In this document: positions 1-11,040 of the stretch, piece by piece | Layout: each line of letters starts with the position of its first letter | Numbering within the stretch: position 1 is the stretch's first letter | DNA from: Conus ventricosus | Lineage: Eukaryota; Mollusca; Gastropoda; Neogastropoda; Conidae | DNA: 64,000 nt | NCBI GenBank assembly: GCA_018398815.1 | Contig: CM031600.1 | Span: 48,960,991 to 49,024,990 of the forward strand | Reading direction: 5' to 3' | Made by a program: the position numbers and the translations under genes | Notes under the pieces: generated by a model | What the model saw: the letters and a program-made list of their open reading frames with translations, nothing else | The model's database searches: none | Told to the model about the DNA's origin: nothing

Positions 1-1500
1 GAGAAGGATTGAAACAACAGGAGTCCGTCGCAGTTGTCATGCAGGAGAAGGATCATGAAGAGTATCTGACTGACCATATACCACACTCATACCTTGAAAG
101 AGAAACCGAGGACTCCGCAAGGGCGTATATGGACCACAGCAATCCAGGACCCGAGGACAGAGCTGGAAAAACATTGTTCGTCGTCATGACGAAATCACAC
201 CGATTTGCCAGGCAAAACCAATCAAGTTACCTGCGAATGGGAGACGGCATCACAATCACCAGTGAAGGTACCTCATACCCGGTGCCGACACTCTCAACTA
301 GAAACGGTGAAAAAGAGGTTGATCCAAATGCGCTAGCCATGGGAGTGATAGAACCACCATATCACCATACAATGCGCCCAGTGTATTAGTTAAGGAAGAA
401 AGACTCGACAGTCAGGTTCTGTACGACTACAGGAACTGAATCACATGTACGACTTCGAACGCAGAGCCACTACCAGACATCGGGGAACATCTTTGCAAGA
501 TAGGAAAAGCGAAATACTTTCACAAAATTGATCTGTCAAAGGGGTTCTGGCAGAATTCAAATGAACGAAAAAGACAAGTCCAAAGACAGCTTTCAGTACC
601 CCCAAGGACAGTAATCAGAGGAGACGTAGCTCTTTGGCATGAGGAACGAAAGAGCCTGTTCACAAGATGATGAGAAATTATTGAGATGACATAAAATCAA
701 AAGATGTCCACTAACTTTATTGATGAATGTTCTAATCGGCTTCTGAGAATTGGGGAGGAACATGTTGAGGCAATCAAAGCCGTACTTAAGAGACTGGCAA
801 GGGGCAGGCTCACTGCGAAACCATCCAAATGCTTTTTTTGGATTCCATGAAATACCATTCTTAGGACATCAGGTGGACGAGGTCAGGTCAGGCCAGAGGC
901 GGACAAGCTAGAAAAGCTTGAGAAGGGCGAAAGACCGAAGACCAAGAAAGAGTCTCCGGTCATTCCCTGGGTTGGCAGGCACTAATACGGAAATTGGGTG
1001 CCGATCTTCGGCCTGATTACTGTTCCATTGACAGAATCTGACAAAGAACGACGTCCCCGAGAAGATTGTATGTCGGAGCCTGTGACAAATCCATGAGGAC
1101 GCTGAAGAACAAACTCGTCAGCGCACCTATCATGCGATTGCCAGACCGGGAAAACCCTAATGTGCAACGCACAGCGCCCACGATCAGGACTGGAGCAGTT
1201 CTTCTTCAGAGCATGACGGAATGCCTACGCCATGGCTTACGGCCAGTAAAACAAGCTACACAAGCCCGAAAGGAACTACGCCACTGTGGAGAAAGAATGC
1301 TTGGCAGTTGTGTTGGGCAGTCAAAAAGTTTGAGCCGTATCTCTACGGTACGAACTTTAACTAGAAACAGATCATCACCTTTGCCATGTCTAAAAAAAAC
1401 AAGACTGCAAACGGCCGCCTGTACGTTGGGCAATACTCCTGCAAGATCATGATTTCACAATCAGAGTCAATCCCCTGGAAAAGATAATGGGGTGCAGACT
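1..1500 (+). pseudogene. Ty3/gypsy-type retrotransposon pol fragment (RT and RNase H)
   Basis: Translating the plus strand in shifting frames gives a decayed gypsy-like Pol. The reverse transcriptase palm is recognisable around 519-556 (reads YFHKIDLSKGFWQ), the thumb side around 760-830 (EEHVEAIKAVLKRLA, then LTAKPSKCFF) and the connection near 885-930 (RPEADKLEKLEKG). The RNase H side begins near 1078 (CDKSMRTLKNKLVSAPIMRL) and continues to about 1350 (AVKKFEPYLYGTNF). The long frame at 9-389 has no ATG start and is probably the protease/RT linker. Many stops and frame changes show it is dead. No LTR, gag or integrase is visible, and the 5' side is cut by the window edge. Family assignment rests on motif order and is quite secure; the clade is not determined. 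Confidence 0.75.
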
Positions 1501-2999
1501 AACTGAGCAGAAGACAGTCGTTGAAGAGTAAGCCCACTCTGGAAACCTGCAAAATGTCTATATAGTTGAGAAATGCAAAAGAGTTGTGCATCATTTGATT
1601 GTTTAATCCAGTATTGACTATTAATGGACTGTCCACCTATTCTTATGTTTTGCTTAAATAGGATTTTTCGCTAAGTCGGGGGTATTTGTGACATTCATTC
1701 CATAAGCTCGGTTCAAGTTCATTAGAAAATGACGCAGATCCGATACATGACGTCTATTCGCTCTGCCTGGGGTTAAAGATTTTCTTTTTCTATGTCCAAA
1801 CGACAAAACAATTGACTAGTTTTTGCTTTACGGCAGTACGTTTAAAATTTCACGCGTCATGCAGACTTGCATTTGTATTAAAATAAAATTGATTTACAAT
1901 TGTAGGGGCATCGAAAACCGTCGTCACCTGACCATTCGAGCGACTGTCCCCAATTGTCAGTAGGTCTCTGTCCGCCATGTGCGGAAGATAGTCACGGCTT
2001 GAATCCGCGTCTATCTTTGATCAGCCCGGACGTCGTGGAATGGGTCCCGTAGAAAAAGGTGCCACTTATTTGAAGAGCAAGAACCTTTTGAAAAGGTATC
2101 AGTCATAGGCCGGACTGAAGGAACCACAGAGCATTCGACAACAACCCACCTTTTTTCGGGGAAAGCTTAACGAGTCTTCATCGTTTCCGTGTCGAGTCGA
2201 AAACTGATTGGCTACAAGAAGTATATGTTGAGGTACAATGGATCGAAGATCATTTTTTGCGTATAGAGCAACAAAATCTATTTCAAATGTAATCGCATTA
2301 AGGCACATTTACCAGTTCAATAATATTTTGTGCGTGGCGATCATTAATATGCAACTGAATTAAATATTCCAGGTTTACCGGACAAGCACGTATGATTGAT
2401 CGAGAGCTAGCCATTTATCATCTGTTTGCTCTCATCATCATATCGTGTTTGCCATGTACTAATCCATCTATGTACATTACAATTTCAGCTCACCGATGTA
2501 TGCAACCATATTTAGAGATGTGATATTTGTGGTGAATGCAGATTATTATTTAAAGAATCGTCAACGAGTTCAAGTTAGAAACGAAGCATTTTCGTGGATC
2601 AAGTGCTCTGTATCTAAGAAGACGAATTGACGCCATTTGATTTAATCCATTCAAAGATTAAATGTAATTGTAATTTATCCCCCACTAAGCCTTGGCGAAT
2701 AACTCTGTCAAGGCCGATTGGAATATTCATGTATACTTCCTTCTTTGTTAACGAGTTGTACCGTAAAAGCAATTTTTGAAGGAAATACAATTGTAAATGA
2801 TAGAGCAAGCTAGTGCAATTGTAAAAGTGTGTCTAGAGCGGTAGTGAGTGGGAAATAGTGATGTGCACTATAGTGCAAGATCGAAGACAATCGTTATCCT
2901 TGCAGCGGTTTTTCTTTCGTACTTTCTTCTTCCTTTGACGGACCACACCAGTTTCATCACTACTGCATCTTTATTCTCCATCTTCGTCACTACATCTCT
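1501..2999. other. non-coding stretch, nothing recognised
   Basis: Moderately AT-rich sequence with only short chance frames on both strands. I see no splice-structured gene, RNA gene or repeat family I can name. It could contain the remains of the gypsy 3' end and LTR, but no LTR pair was found. Confidence 0.4.
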
Positions 3000-3613
3000 A
3001 TTCTGATGCTGCATTCTTCGGAGAGAAACGTGCTGGTGTGTCAACTAATCGAACCGGAGGTGGACTCTAAGCGTCAAACCGAACTTCCGGAACGCCACAG
3101 ACCGGTGAAGCCTATGCAAATTATTCAAACACATCCCGCCATTACTCAAGCACGCTACGACACACTCAGGACATTTTTTTTTTTCCTTCTTATTTTTTTT
3201 TTCTTGTGTTAAACATATTCTGGCGTGTATTCTCCGGAAGATTATATTTTTGTAGCACCAGGCGAACATTATTTGTGCTAACTGCCAAGAAAGCGAGAGG
3301 AGAAGGACAGAGACTTTTTTGTTGTTATTAGTATATGTGCATGAATATTTTCTTTCGTGTGTATTCATTTCTAGGGAACAAACGGACATCGACATACAAA
3401 GCAACCATACGACATATTCACCGCAGATCATCATCATCATTATTTATACTTAATTTAATTCAGTTTTTGGATCAAAGATCAAACCTCATGATTACATCTG
3501 TGGAAAGAAAGTGAAGGGTGAGGACGAAAGCTTGACTTTCCTACTACGGTCTATCGTTCTTGCCTGAGCATTCAACCATCATTTATGAATGGGGTCTTAT
3601 TAAAAACGTCACA
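3000..3613. other. non-coding stretch with T-rich tract
   Basis: A poly-pyrimidine tract (T runs with single C or A) lies at about 3174-3206. Short frames here on both strands are low-complexity and do not resemble proteins I know. No gene is supported. Confidence 0.4.
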
Positions 3614-3614
3614 A

Positions 3615-3692
<78 letters not shown>
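3614..3692. repeat. (TA)n microsatellite
   Basis: About 80 bases of nearly pure alternating TA with a few A or T interruptions. Confidence 0.95.
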
Positions 3693-3694
<2 letters not shown>

Positions 3695-3799
3695 TATATC
3701 AATTCAGTATTCAAATGTATTCGATTTTTCAGTATTCAAATGTATTCGATTTTGGCTAAAACTAACTCGAATGGATGACAAGACTACCGCGCAAAGCCT

Positions 3800-4375
3800 G
3801 TACGATGCTGTTCGATTTAGATCCACATGATAAAAGAAGTTGGGCTTCAATATCCGTTGTAAGTTGTGTATGATTGGATATGGCTTTCTTTGGACAAATC
3901 AAGGTGTAGAAGAAATAAATGCTGTCTTACATGATTTCAAGGAAAGATCGATTTTATGTAGGTGGCAAGAATTGGGATAGATGTAGTGTGTACAGAATGT
4001 TTTTTACGGTTCCTAATGTGAAAACTCATCTGTAACTAAATTTAGATAGACATTGAAAATTATGTTGACAAGGTTCAAACTTGGCGTCTCAGAAATGCTG
4101 GCCTTTGCTACCAATATTGATATCCATAATGACAATGATTTAATTTGCCCACTGTGTAAAAACAGTAAAGAGGAGAGCGTCCATTTTGTTTTATGTTGCC
4201 CAGCACTAAATTGCTTAAGACACATTCCTGCAAAATTTCTTAAGTTTCCAAACTGTTTCGACTAAGTTTACTTTGGCATGTAAACACGAAAGAACCATCA
4301 GAAATCTATTCATTTTCTTGCGCCAAGTTGCTCTCTCGTAAAACGTCATGTTTAACCTTATAATTTGTATATATG
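3800..4375 (+). pseudogene. LINE reverse-transcriptase C-terminal fragment
   Basis: The plus strand reads, with stops, as the region after the RT palm of a non-LTR retrotransposon. GFLWTNQGVEEINAVL lies near 3880-3930 and CRWQELG near 3958. The open stretch at 4053-4265 has the typical order 'T/RFKLGVSEM', then CPLC, then HFVLCCPALN. This Cys/His-containing tail follows the RT in many metazoan LINEs. No endonuclease or palm is present, so this is an isolated 3' fragment. The clade is not resolved. Confidence 0.65.
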
Positions 4376-4450
4376 AAAAAGACATTGTGTGAAATAATTG
4401 TTCAACTGCTCCCCATCATGAGGGGCAATTGCCTACATATGATTAAAACA

Positions 4451-4552
4451 TGTCTCTCTCTCTCACTCTCTCTCTCTCTCTTTTTCTCTCTCAACCAGTG
4501 ACTACATCCAGTCGGGGAAAGGGGGGGGGGGGGGGGGGGGGGGGTGGGGGTT
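4451..4552. repeat. (CT)n tract followed by a long G run
   Basis: A CT-rich block (4451-4493) is followed by a near-uninterrupted run of more than 20 G at about 4521-4543 and a second short G run. The G strand could form quadruplex structures, and such runs are also prone to length errors. Confidence 0.9.
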
Positions 4553-4559
4553 GTTGGAG

Positions 4560-5095
4560 AACTACCTGTACACACGGTCCTTGAAAGGTGAATGCAGCGT
4601 CCTTTGCTGACCATCACAGCGCCATTATAGACTGGACACAGATGATGATGAATAAAGACTTTTCAGCAACCAGACACAGTTGGCAGGGTCATCTACAGGA
4701 GGAGAAAAACAGACCACGAATACACTTCAAGAGCACTTGCTATTACCGTGCTGTCATGCCAACAAGCAGACACCCCCTTCCCCTCCCTCTCACTCTCCCC
4801 CTCCCTCCCATCATTTCTCCTCTGCCTGTCTCTCGTACACATCCAGTTTCACTCTTTCCCTTAGATTGTGAACCTAAAAAAAATAAGCCAGCGAAGTCGC
4901 GACTAGAAACGGCAGCCTAAAAACGCCACTGGCTAAACCGTAGATCTCTGAACGGGCTTTTATGTTCATAAAAAGGCAATTAATCTTGTCACACGTGGAA
5001 CGGGTTGTTTGGACTGTTGAAGAGGGTCTGGGAGTTTTGAGAACGCGTCGAAAAGTTAACGATTGTGTTTATCATCGAGTTCCGCCCACCCATCA

Positions 5096-5098
<3 letters not shown>
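4560..5098. other. non-coding stretch, nothing recognised
   Basis: It contains pyrimidine-rich patches (C/T-rich 4770-4830) and short frames with low-complexity composition. No gene or known repeat was identified. Confidence 0.35.
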
Positions 5099-5154
<56 letters not shown>

Positions 5155-5320
5155 CACACACACACACACACATGCAGAGGGACGACAGGCAGACAGACAG
5201 ACAGACAGAGAGAACCACACACACAACACCGCACACGACACATACACACACACGCACGCACGCACGCACACACACATGCAGACAGACAGACAGGCAGAGA
5301 GAAGAGAAGCGCACATAAAG

Positions 5321-5370
<50 letters not shown>

Positions 5371-5385
5371 CACACACACCACGCA

Positions 5386-5417
<32 letters not shown>

Positions 5418-5445
5418 CACACACACGCACACACACACTATGAAC
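5099..5445. repeat. compound microsatellite (CT)n-(CA)n-(CAGA)n-(CGCA)n
   Basis: Blocks in order: CT dinucleotides (5099-5152), CA, CAGA tetramers (about 5188-5208), CA/CGCA, CAGA again (5278-5300), a long CA block (5323-5370) and CGCA/CA to 5440. Long open frames on both strands across this block are products of the simple repeat and are not genes. Confidence 0.95.
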
Positions 5446-6233
5446 ATGCGCGCACGTAGGTGGTGGACTGGAGGATAACTTACGACCTCTTCGTCCTTTT
5501 TCAAATCCCTCACACCCACCCCTCACCCTCACTCTACCCCATCTCCATCACCTCCACTGAGAGATATACAATCTTATAGTAGTGCGTTTGTTATACAGAT
5601 AACATAACAACAAACATTTCATTTTTCGTATTATATTTTCAACTGTCACAGAAAGAATTTGTCAGTTTTCAAAAGATTCAGTCCTAATTTTTGTGTTCGA
5701 TGTCTACCCTGTGTTGAGATATGTGTATTACTTTATCATTTTAACTATGAGTTTTCATTTCAGATCTTCGTATGCTGACAAGTCCTAAGTGAAGCAGTTT
5801 CAAGCGCAACAACGATCAACGAAGTTGATTAAAAAAAATTTTAAAAGCTGCAAACACACAAAGAAATCATGGCGCGGTGAGTTCAAATCGACCCGTCCAT
5901 CACCGTCTTCACAACGACACTTGTATTTGAGAATGTTGTTCAAAAGTCTTGATAAAAAGAATTAGACGTCCGTATATCACGGTTGTGAGTGGCACCACAT
6001 GGATAACATTATCATAACAGGGGGCGTAATGTCCAAACATGTCACATGGTCTAAAATCAAAATAGAACTCCACAACGAACATATGCCTTCAACTTAAGTC
6101 TATCTCATACCCAGCTCGCCGGGTTATCCCGGTTTTTATTCTTCGGCCGAGTCTATTTTGCAGTGACTATGCTGACCGAACAAGTGATTTGAACTGAATC
6201 GCAGACAGGCACGTTAGGCCAAGGAGAGGCTGA
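5446..6233. other. non-coding stretch, nothing recognised
   Basis: Short frames only. No motif, tRNA or named repeat family was recognised between the microsatellite and the minisatellite that precedes the gap. Confidence 0.35.
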
Positions 6234-6397
6234 ACATCAGTCAACCCAGATACAGAGGGACAGTGACACACGGTATTATTCATGCTATCAGTCAACCCAG
6301 ATCAGAGGGACAGGACACACGGTATTATTCATGCTATCAGTCAACCCAGATACAGGGGGACAGTGACACACGGTATTATTCATGCATCAGTCAACCA
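6234..6397 (+). repeat. tandem repeat, ~50-53 bp unit, truncated by gap
   Basis: Three and a half units carry the shared words GTCAACCCAGATACAG and CACACGGTATTATTCATGC, with small indels between copies. The array runs straight into the run of N at 6398, so its true length is unknown and the array probably caused the gap. Confidence 0.85.
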
Positions 6398-7397
6398 NNN
6401 NNNNNNNNNNNNNNNNNNNNNNNNNNNNNNNNNNNNNNNNNNNNNNNNNNNNNNNNNNNNNNNNNNNNNNNNNNNNNNNNNNNNNNNNNNNNNNNNNNNN
6501 NNNNNNNNNNNNNNNNNNNNNNNNNNNNNNNNNNNNNNNNNNNNNNNNNNNNNNNNNNNNNNNNNNNNNNNNNNNNNNNNNNNNNNNNNNNNNNNNNNNN
6601 NNNNNNNNNNNNNNNNNNNNNNNNNNNNNNNNNNNNNNNNNNNNNNNNNNNNNNNNNNNNNNNNNNNNNNNNNNNNNNNNNNNNNNNNNNNNNNNNNNNN
6701 NNNNNNNNNNNNNNNNNNNNNNNNNNNNNNNNNNNNNNNNNNNNNNNNNNNNNNNNNNNNNNNNNNNNNNNNNNNNNNNNNNNNNNNNNNNNNNNNNNNN
6801 NNNNNNNNNNNNNNNNNNNNNNNNNNNNNNNNNNNNNNNNNNNNNNNNNNNNNNNNNNNNNNNNNNNNNNNNNNNNNNNNNNNNNNNNNNNNNNNNNNNN
6901 NNNNNNNNNNNNNNNNNNNNNNNNNNNNNNNNNNNNNNNNNNNNNNNNNNNNNNNNNNNNNNNNNNNNNNNNNNNNNNNNNNNNNNNNNNNNNNNNNNNN
7001 NNNNNNNNNNNNNNNNNNNNNNNNNNNNNNNNNNNNNNNNNNNNNNNNNNNNNNNNNNNNNNNNNNNNNNNNNNNNNNNNNNNNNNNNNNNNNNNNNNNN
7101 NNNNNNNNNNNNNNNNNNNNNNNNNNNNNNNNNNNNNNNNNNNNNNNNNNNNNNNNNNNNNNNNNNNNNNNNNNNNNNNNNNNNNNNNNNNNNNNNNNNN
7201 NNNNNNNNNNNNNNNNNNNNNNNNNNNNNNNNNNNNNNNNNNNNNNNNNNNNNNNNNNNNNNNNNNNNNNNNNNNNNNNNNNNNNNNNNNNNNNNNNNNN
7301 NNNNNNNNNNNNNNNNNNNNNNNNNNNNNNNNNNNNNNNNNNNNNNNNNNNNNNNNNNNNNNNNNNNNNNNNNNNNNNNNNNNNNNNNNNNNNNNNN
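6398..7397. other. assembly gap (1,000 N)
   Basis: Exactly 1,000 N, a size usually used for scaffold joins of unknown or estimated length. Frames spanning it have no meaning. Confidence 0.99.
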
Positions 7398-7640
7398 CTC
7401 CTCTGACATTTCCGTTCGTAGTTATGCATGTCAGGCGAAAATTCATGTCCCCATGTCCACAGTGCTGCGACCCCTCCTGGATCCGCACTGGCTATCAGGT
7501 AGCAACCCTTGCTCCAGGTGCTGATCGAGACGGTTGAGTAGGCTTCTGGCCAGAATCTTTCCGGCGATGGAGAGCTGTGAGATGCCACGGCGATTGTCAC
7601 ATATTTTCCATTTCCCTCGGAAGTTTCTCTTGGTTTCACA
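7398..7640 (-). pseudogene. LINE reverse-transcriptase fragment (finger/palm entry)
   Basis: The minus strand at about 7443-7620 reads KWKICDNRRGISQLSIAGK followed by ILARSLLNRLDQHLEQGLLP, then QCGSRRGRSTVDM. This is the conserved block before the RT palm in endonuclease-bearing LINEs (usual form: ...RGISLLS..GKI...R...Q.GFR.GR.T.D). The rest would lie in the gap. Only about 80 residues remain. Confidence 0.75.
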
Positions 7641-7899
7641 TGGACTGGAATAACTCACTGAGTGTTGGAACATATACGCAGTGGTGGAGAACAGGCGCAG
7701 GGAAACTACGCTGCTATGACGATGGCACACGGAGAGGATGGGCGATTAAAGGAGAAAAAATGGGGTGGGATGGGGAGATGGCGCGGAGACGGGAGGGGCG
7801 AGTGGGGGTGGATGAAGACAAGAGAACAATAGCGATAACATGACGGAGAATGACAATGCTACTAAAATGTGGCAACTTCTTTTTCCAAACACAGACACG

Positions 7900-7946
<47 letters not shown>

Positions 7947-7950
7947 TAAC
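7641..7950. other. non-coding with (TA)n tract
   Basis: No coding signal was found. A pure TA microsatellite lies at about 7908-7947. Confidence 0.6.
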
Positions 7951-7954
7951 AACA

Positions 7955-8168
7955 AACTAATAAATTCCAAGGAAAAGTACCGAGCACCATTCCAGCAGCT
8001 TACAGAGCAGCTTGGTGTTGCAATGACTGCACAAAAAAATATTGAATTATAAACAAAGCTTGCTCTTATGTCTTAGATTGAAGAAATAGGGGGAGATAAG
8101 CATTCATATCTGCAGTGGTAGATAATTCTGCCTAACTAACAGTATGTGCTTGAGTGGGTGAATGGGGA
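7955..8168 (+). repeat. outer arm of an inverted repeat beside the Penelope-like element
   Basis: This ~210-bp segment (begins near AACAAACTAATAAATTCCAAGG without the final bases, ends near the poly-A-like AAATAAAATAAAATAAAT) is repeated in inverted orientation at about 8740-8952. Its first two-thirds is also repeated directly at about 8587-8723. Penelope-like elements carry terminal repeats in mixed direct and inverted orientations, so these may be their pseudo-LTRs. Confidence 0.75.
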
Positions 8169-8276
8169 AAAATAAAATAAAATAAATGCTTCTCAAAATG
8201 AGCCTTCAGCAAGCTTATAGTCTCCAAGGGGGAGACAATCTCCAATAGGGAGGAAACTCACTAACATATAACTCCT

Positions 8277-8323
8277 GGTCAGATACCGACATTTCGAAAC
8301 CTGATTGTTTCTCCTCAGTGACC
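8277..8323 (-). ncRNA. hammerhead ribozyme (type I, short stem III)
   Basis: On the minus strand the order is GGTCA (stem I 3' side), CTGAGGA (conserved CUGANGA core), GAAAC-loop-GTTTC (five perfect stem II pairs), GAAA (core), and ATG-TCGG-TAT (three-pair stem III with a tetraloop). C17 (the complement of base 8282) follows, then TGACC (stem I 5' side), which pairs perfectly with GGTCA. All invariant hammerhead core positions are present, and the predicted cleavage lies between 8282 and 8281. Small type I hammerheads with very short stem III are known from Penelope-like elements. It lies next to one here, but on the opposite strand to the reading frame at 8,960-11,040. Confidence 0.8.
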
Positions 8324-8586
8324 GCGGAAAGTGGTAATTTGACTCCTCTGCCTTTTCAGTTTTAAGAAGAATGCAATCCCAGAAAAGGCTGGTGGCAATA
8401 CCGTAGTATGTTTGTTGAGTTTTCAAAAAAACCAACCAAAGGTGCCACCTAAGAAGCAAAAGAAAATCATGAAAGAGCAAAACAAGCTACATTCTCTTGT
8501 GAAAAGTAGAAAATATACAAAGATAACCTCTTAAGACACAAGTGCTGAGGGCCAGTTCTTGGAATTAATCCGCAAGGGACTAAATT

Positions 8587-8952
8587 ACAACAAACTAATA
8601 AATTCCAAGGATAAGTACCGAGCATTATTCCAGCAAGTTACAGAGCAGCTTGGTGTTGCAATGACTGCAAAAAATATTGAATTATAAACAAAGCTTGCTC
8701 TTATGTCTTAGATTGAAGAAATGTCTTAGATTGAGGACATTTTTTCCCATTCACCCACTCAAGCATATACTGTTAGTTAGGCAGAATTATCTACCACTGC
8801 AGATATGAATGCTTATCTCCCCCTATTTCTTCAATCTAAGACATAAGAGCAAGCTTTGTTTATAATTCAATATTTTTGCAGTCATTGCAACACCAAGCTG
8901 CTCTGCAAGTTGCTGAATGGTGCTTGGTACTTATCCTTGGAATTTATAGTTG
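8587..8952. repeat. hairpin repeat: direct copy abutting inverted copy
   Basis: A second forward copy (8587-8723) of the outer arm sits directly beside the inverted copy (8740-8952). The two form a nearly perfect long hairpin of about 130-bp arms that share, for example, GCTCTTATGTCTTAGATTG and its complement. Together with 7955-8168 this makes three related arms around an internal ~415-bp segment that contains the hammerhead. Confidence 0.8.
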
Positions 8953-9724
8953 TGATTTGGAAGATTTTGCCTTGCTGCACTAAAAAACAACCCAAGAATC
9001 ATTGAAAATAAGAAAAAAGAACTATGCAAAATCTTCCAAAATCGCAACTTAAAAATTACCATTGAAGCAAACAAAAAGGTAGTGAACTACTTAGACATAA
9101 CACTGGATCTCAATAATCACATTATATAAACCACACAAGAAACCCAACGACACACCTCTTATGTACACATCAAAAGTAACCATCCACCATCTGTATTAAA
9201 GATCATACCCCACGGCATAAACAAGAGACTATCAAATCTGTGATGCAGTGAGTGTTCAACAATGCAGCAGTAGAATACCAGGAGGCACTACAAAGAAGTG
9301 GATACAATTACAAATTACAATACAACCCAGACAACAACACAAATAAAAGCAAGAAAAATAGAAAAAAGAAAAATCATATGGTACAACCCCCCATACGACG
9401 GGAAACTCAAAACAAACATAGGGAAAGAATTCTTCAAAATCTTAATAACTTCATTTACCAAAAGAACACAAACTGTCCAAAATATTTAACGAAAACACTG
9501 TCAAACTATCGTACTCATGTATGCCCAACCTCAAAAACCTAATTGATGCATCCAACAAAATGAAAACCAACACAGCAAAGAAGGGTGAAGAAAGGAAATC
9601 TTGCAACTGCACCAAAAAAGAGCAGTGTCCACTAAGCAATAAATGTCTTCACAACAATATTCTATACCAGGCTACCGTGACATCAGTAAATGAAAAAGAA
9701 ACATACATAGGGATCACTGAATTT

Positions 9725-9736
9725 TGATCAGATATG
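9725..9736. repeat. target-site duplication, left copy (right copy 10816-10827)
   Basis: TGATCAGATATG occurs here and again at 10816-10827, exactly flanking the RTE-type LINE. One copy belonged to the Penelope-like endonuclease before the insertion. Confidence 0.85.
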
Positions 9737-10815
9737 ACTTGACTTGACTTGGTCCCTTAGACGTCGGTCCGTAGGGGCACCCCTGAAGCAGTGACAACCA
9801 TCCTTCTCCATTCCTCTCTGTTCTCCACCCTCCGCAATGTGTCTCTCAGCCGCAGGCCTGTCCATTCCGTGATGTTATCCTCCCATCTTTTCCTTTGTCG
9901 ACCTCTTCGCCTTTGTCCTGGTACTGTGCCCTGCATGATTGTCTTGGCAAGGCCTGTTGATCGTGTGATGTGTCCATACCATTTCAGTTTGCGTCTTTTT
10001 ACTGAGGTTAGGAGATCGACATATGGACCAATTTCATTCTCGATGCGCTTTTTAACTTCCACATTGCTGATGTGATCTCTGTATGAGATGCCAAGGAGTC
10101 GTCTGAAGCACCTCATTTCCATTGTTTGGATCTTTTTCTCAAGGTCTGATTTCAACGTCCATGACTCACAAGCATATAAGAATATCGCCATGACTAAGGA
10201 TCGCATCAGTCTAATCTTTGAGCTGATGGAGATGTTTTTTATTTCTCCAAAGAGGCGTTAGCTTAGATAGCGTAGCTGTGGTCTGAGCGACTCTTGAGAT
10301 GATTTCAGGTCTTGATCCTTCATCTGAGATTGTTGCCCCCAAGTACTTAAATGTGTTGACTGGTTCAAGCTTTTTGCTGTTGATGGTTATGTCTTGGGTA
10401 AAGCCGATTGGGTTGTTAGTCATGACCTTTGTCTTTTCCGCACTTATTTCCATGCCATAATCAGCAGAGGTGTTGTTGAGTCTGTTGATCAGGTGCACTA
10501 GCTCTTGTTCGTTTCCAGCTAGTCCATCTATGTCGTCGGCAAAACGGAGGTTGGTGATGATTCTCCCTCCAATGGTTACAGTTCCTTCATGGTCTTCTAG
10601 CGCATCGGTCATAATTCTCTCAAGGAAGACATTGAAAAGTGTGGGGGAGAGTAGACAGCCCTGTCCGCACCCCAACGGTAGTTCGGAACCACTCGCCTAT
10701 GTTGTTACCGAAGAAAACGGCGCTGGTGGCTTTATTGTAGAGGCTTTCAATAGTTCCAATGAGGTTGGCATTGATGTTGGAGAGTTTCATTGTTGCCCAT
10801 GATCATGGGCAACAA
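9737..10815 (-). mobile_element. 5'-truncated RTE-type LINE inserted in the Penelope-like element
   Basis: Two minus-strand open stretches cover the 3' part of an endonuclease-RT polyprotein. At 10211-10675 the RT palm reads GCLLSPTLFNVFLERIM and includes FADDIDGLAG, with both catalytic Asp intact. At 9757-10206 the thumb and C-terminal tail include WYGHITR and RRRGRQRKRWEDNI. One frame break near 10208 separates them. The 3' end is a short (AAGTC)n-like tail at 9737-9752. The 12-bp target-site duplication and 5' truncation indicate target-primed reverse transcription. The good reading frames mark it as younger than its host element. RTE-like assignment comes from the tail type and the thumb sequence; related clades remain possible. 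Confidence 0.85.
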
Positions 10816-10816
10816 T
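10789..10816. repeat. perfect 28-bp palindrome at the LINE 5' junction
   Basis: The half-site ATTGTTGCCCATGA is followed by its exact reverse complement, ending at the boundary of the target-site duplication. It could be a fold-back produced when reverse transcription ended. Confidence 0.85.
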
Positions 10817-11040
10817 GATCAGATATGCAAACCACAAACAGTCATTCAACAAAGAAAAATACAAAAACCAAACTGAATTGAGCAAATACATCTGGAAACT
10901 TAAAGACGCAAAAATAAACTATAACATATCCTGGAAAATCATAAAAAAGGTATCACCATACAGCAATATTTCAAAAAGATGCAACCTATGCCTAACTGAA
11001 AAGTGGCTAATAAGAGAACAGGAAAACACCGATTCTAACT

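Larger units (their letters stand above)
8960..11040 (+). pseudogene. Penelope-like element: RT 3' part and GIY-YIG endonuclease, interrupted
   Basis: In shifting frames the plus strand reads [14 protein letters not shown] near 9072-9120, which is the strand after the PLE RT palm. It then gives [20 protein letters not shown], the conserved linker (IIWYNPPYDGKLKTNIGKEF), a block with SYSCMPNLKNLI, a Cys-rich patch (CNCTKKEQCPLSNKC), and the start of a GIY-YIG fold (ILYQATV...YIGITE) ending at 9723. After the 1.1-kb LINE insertion the endonuclease resumes at about 10828 ([20 protein letters not shown], then [20 protein letters not shown]). This order is diagnostic of endonuclease-bearing Penelope-like elements. 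Upstream RT motifs are missing, and several stops show the copy is dead. Confidence 0.85.

Noticed and set aside
982..1433. Minus-strand frames of 61-75 residues
   Set aside because: Shadows of the gypsy RNase H region on the plus strand.
4962..5532. Several overlapping frames of 110-176 residues
   Set aside because: Translations of CT/CA/CGCA simple repeats.
6263..7639. Frames of 340-424 residues
   Set aside because: They run through the 1,000-N gap.
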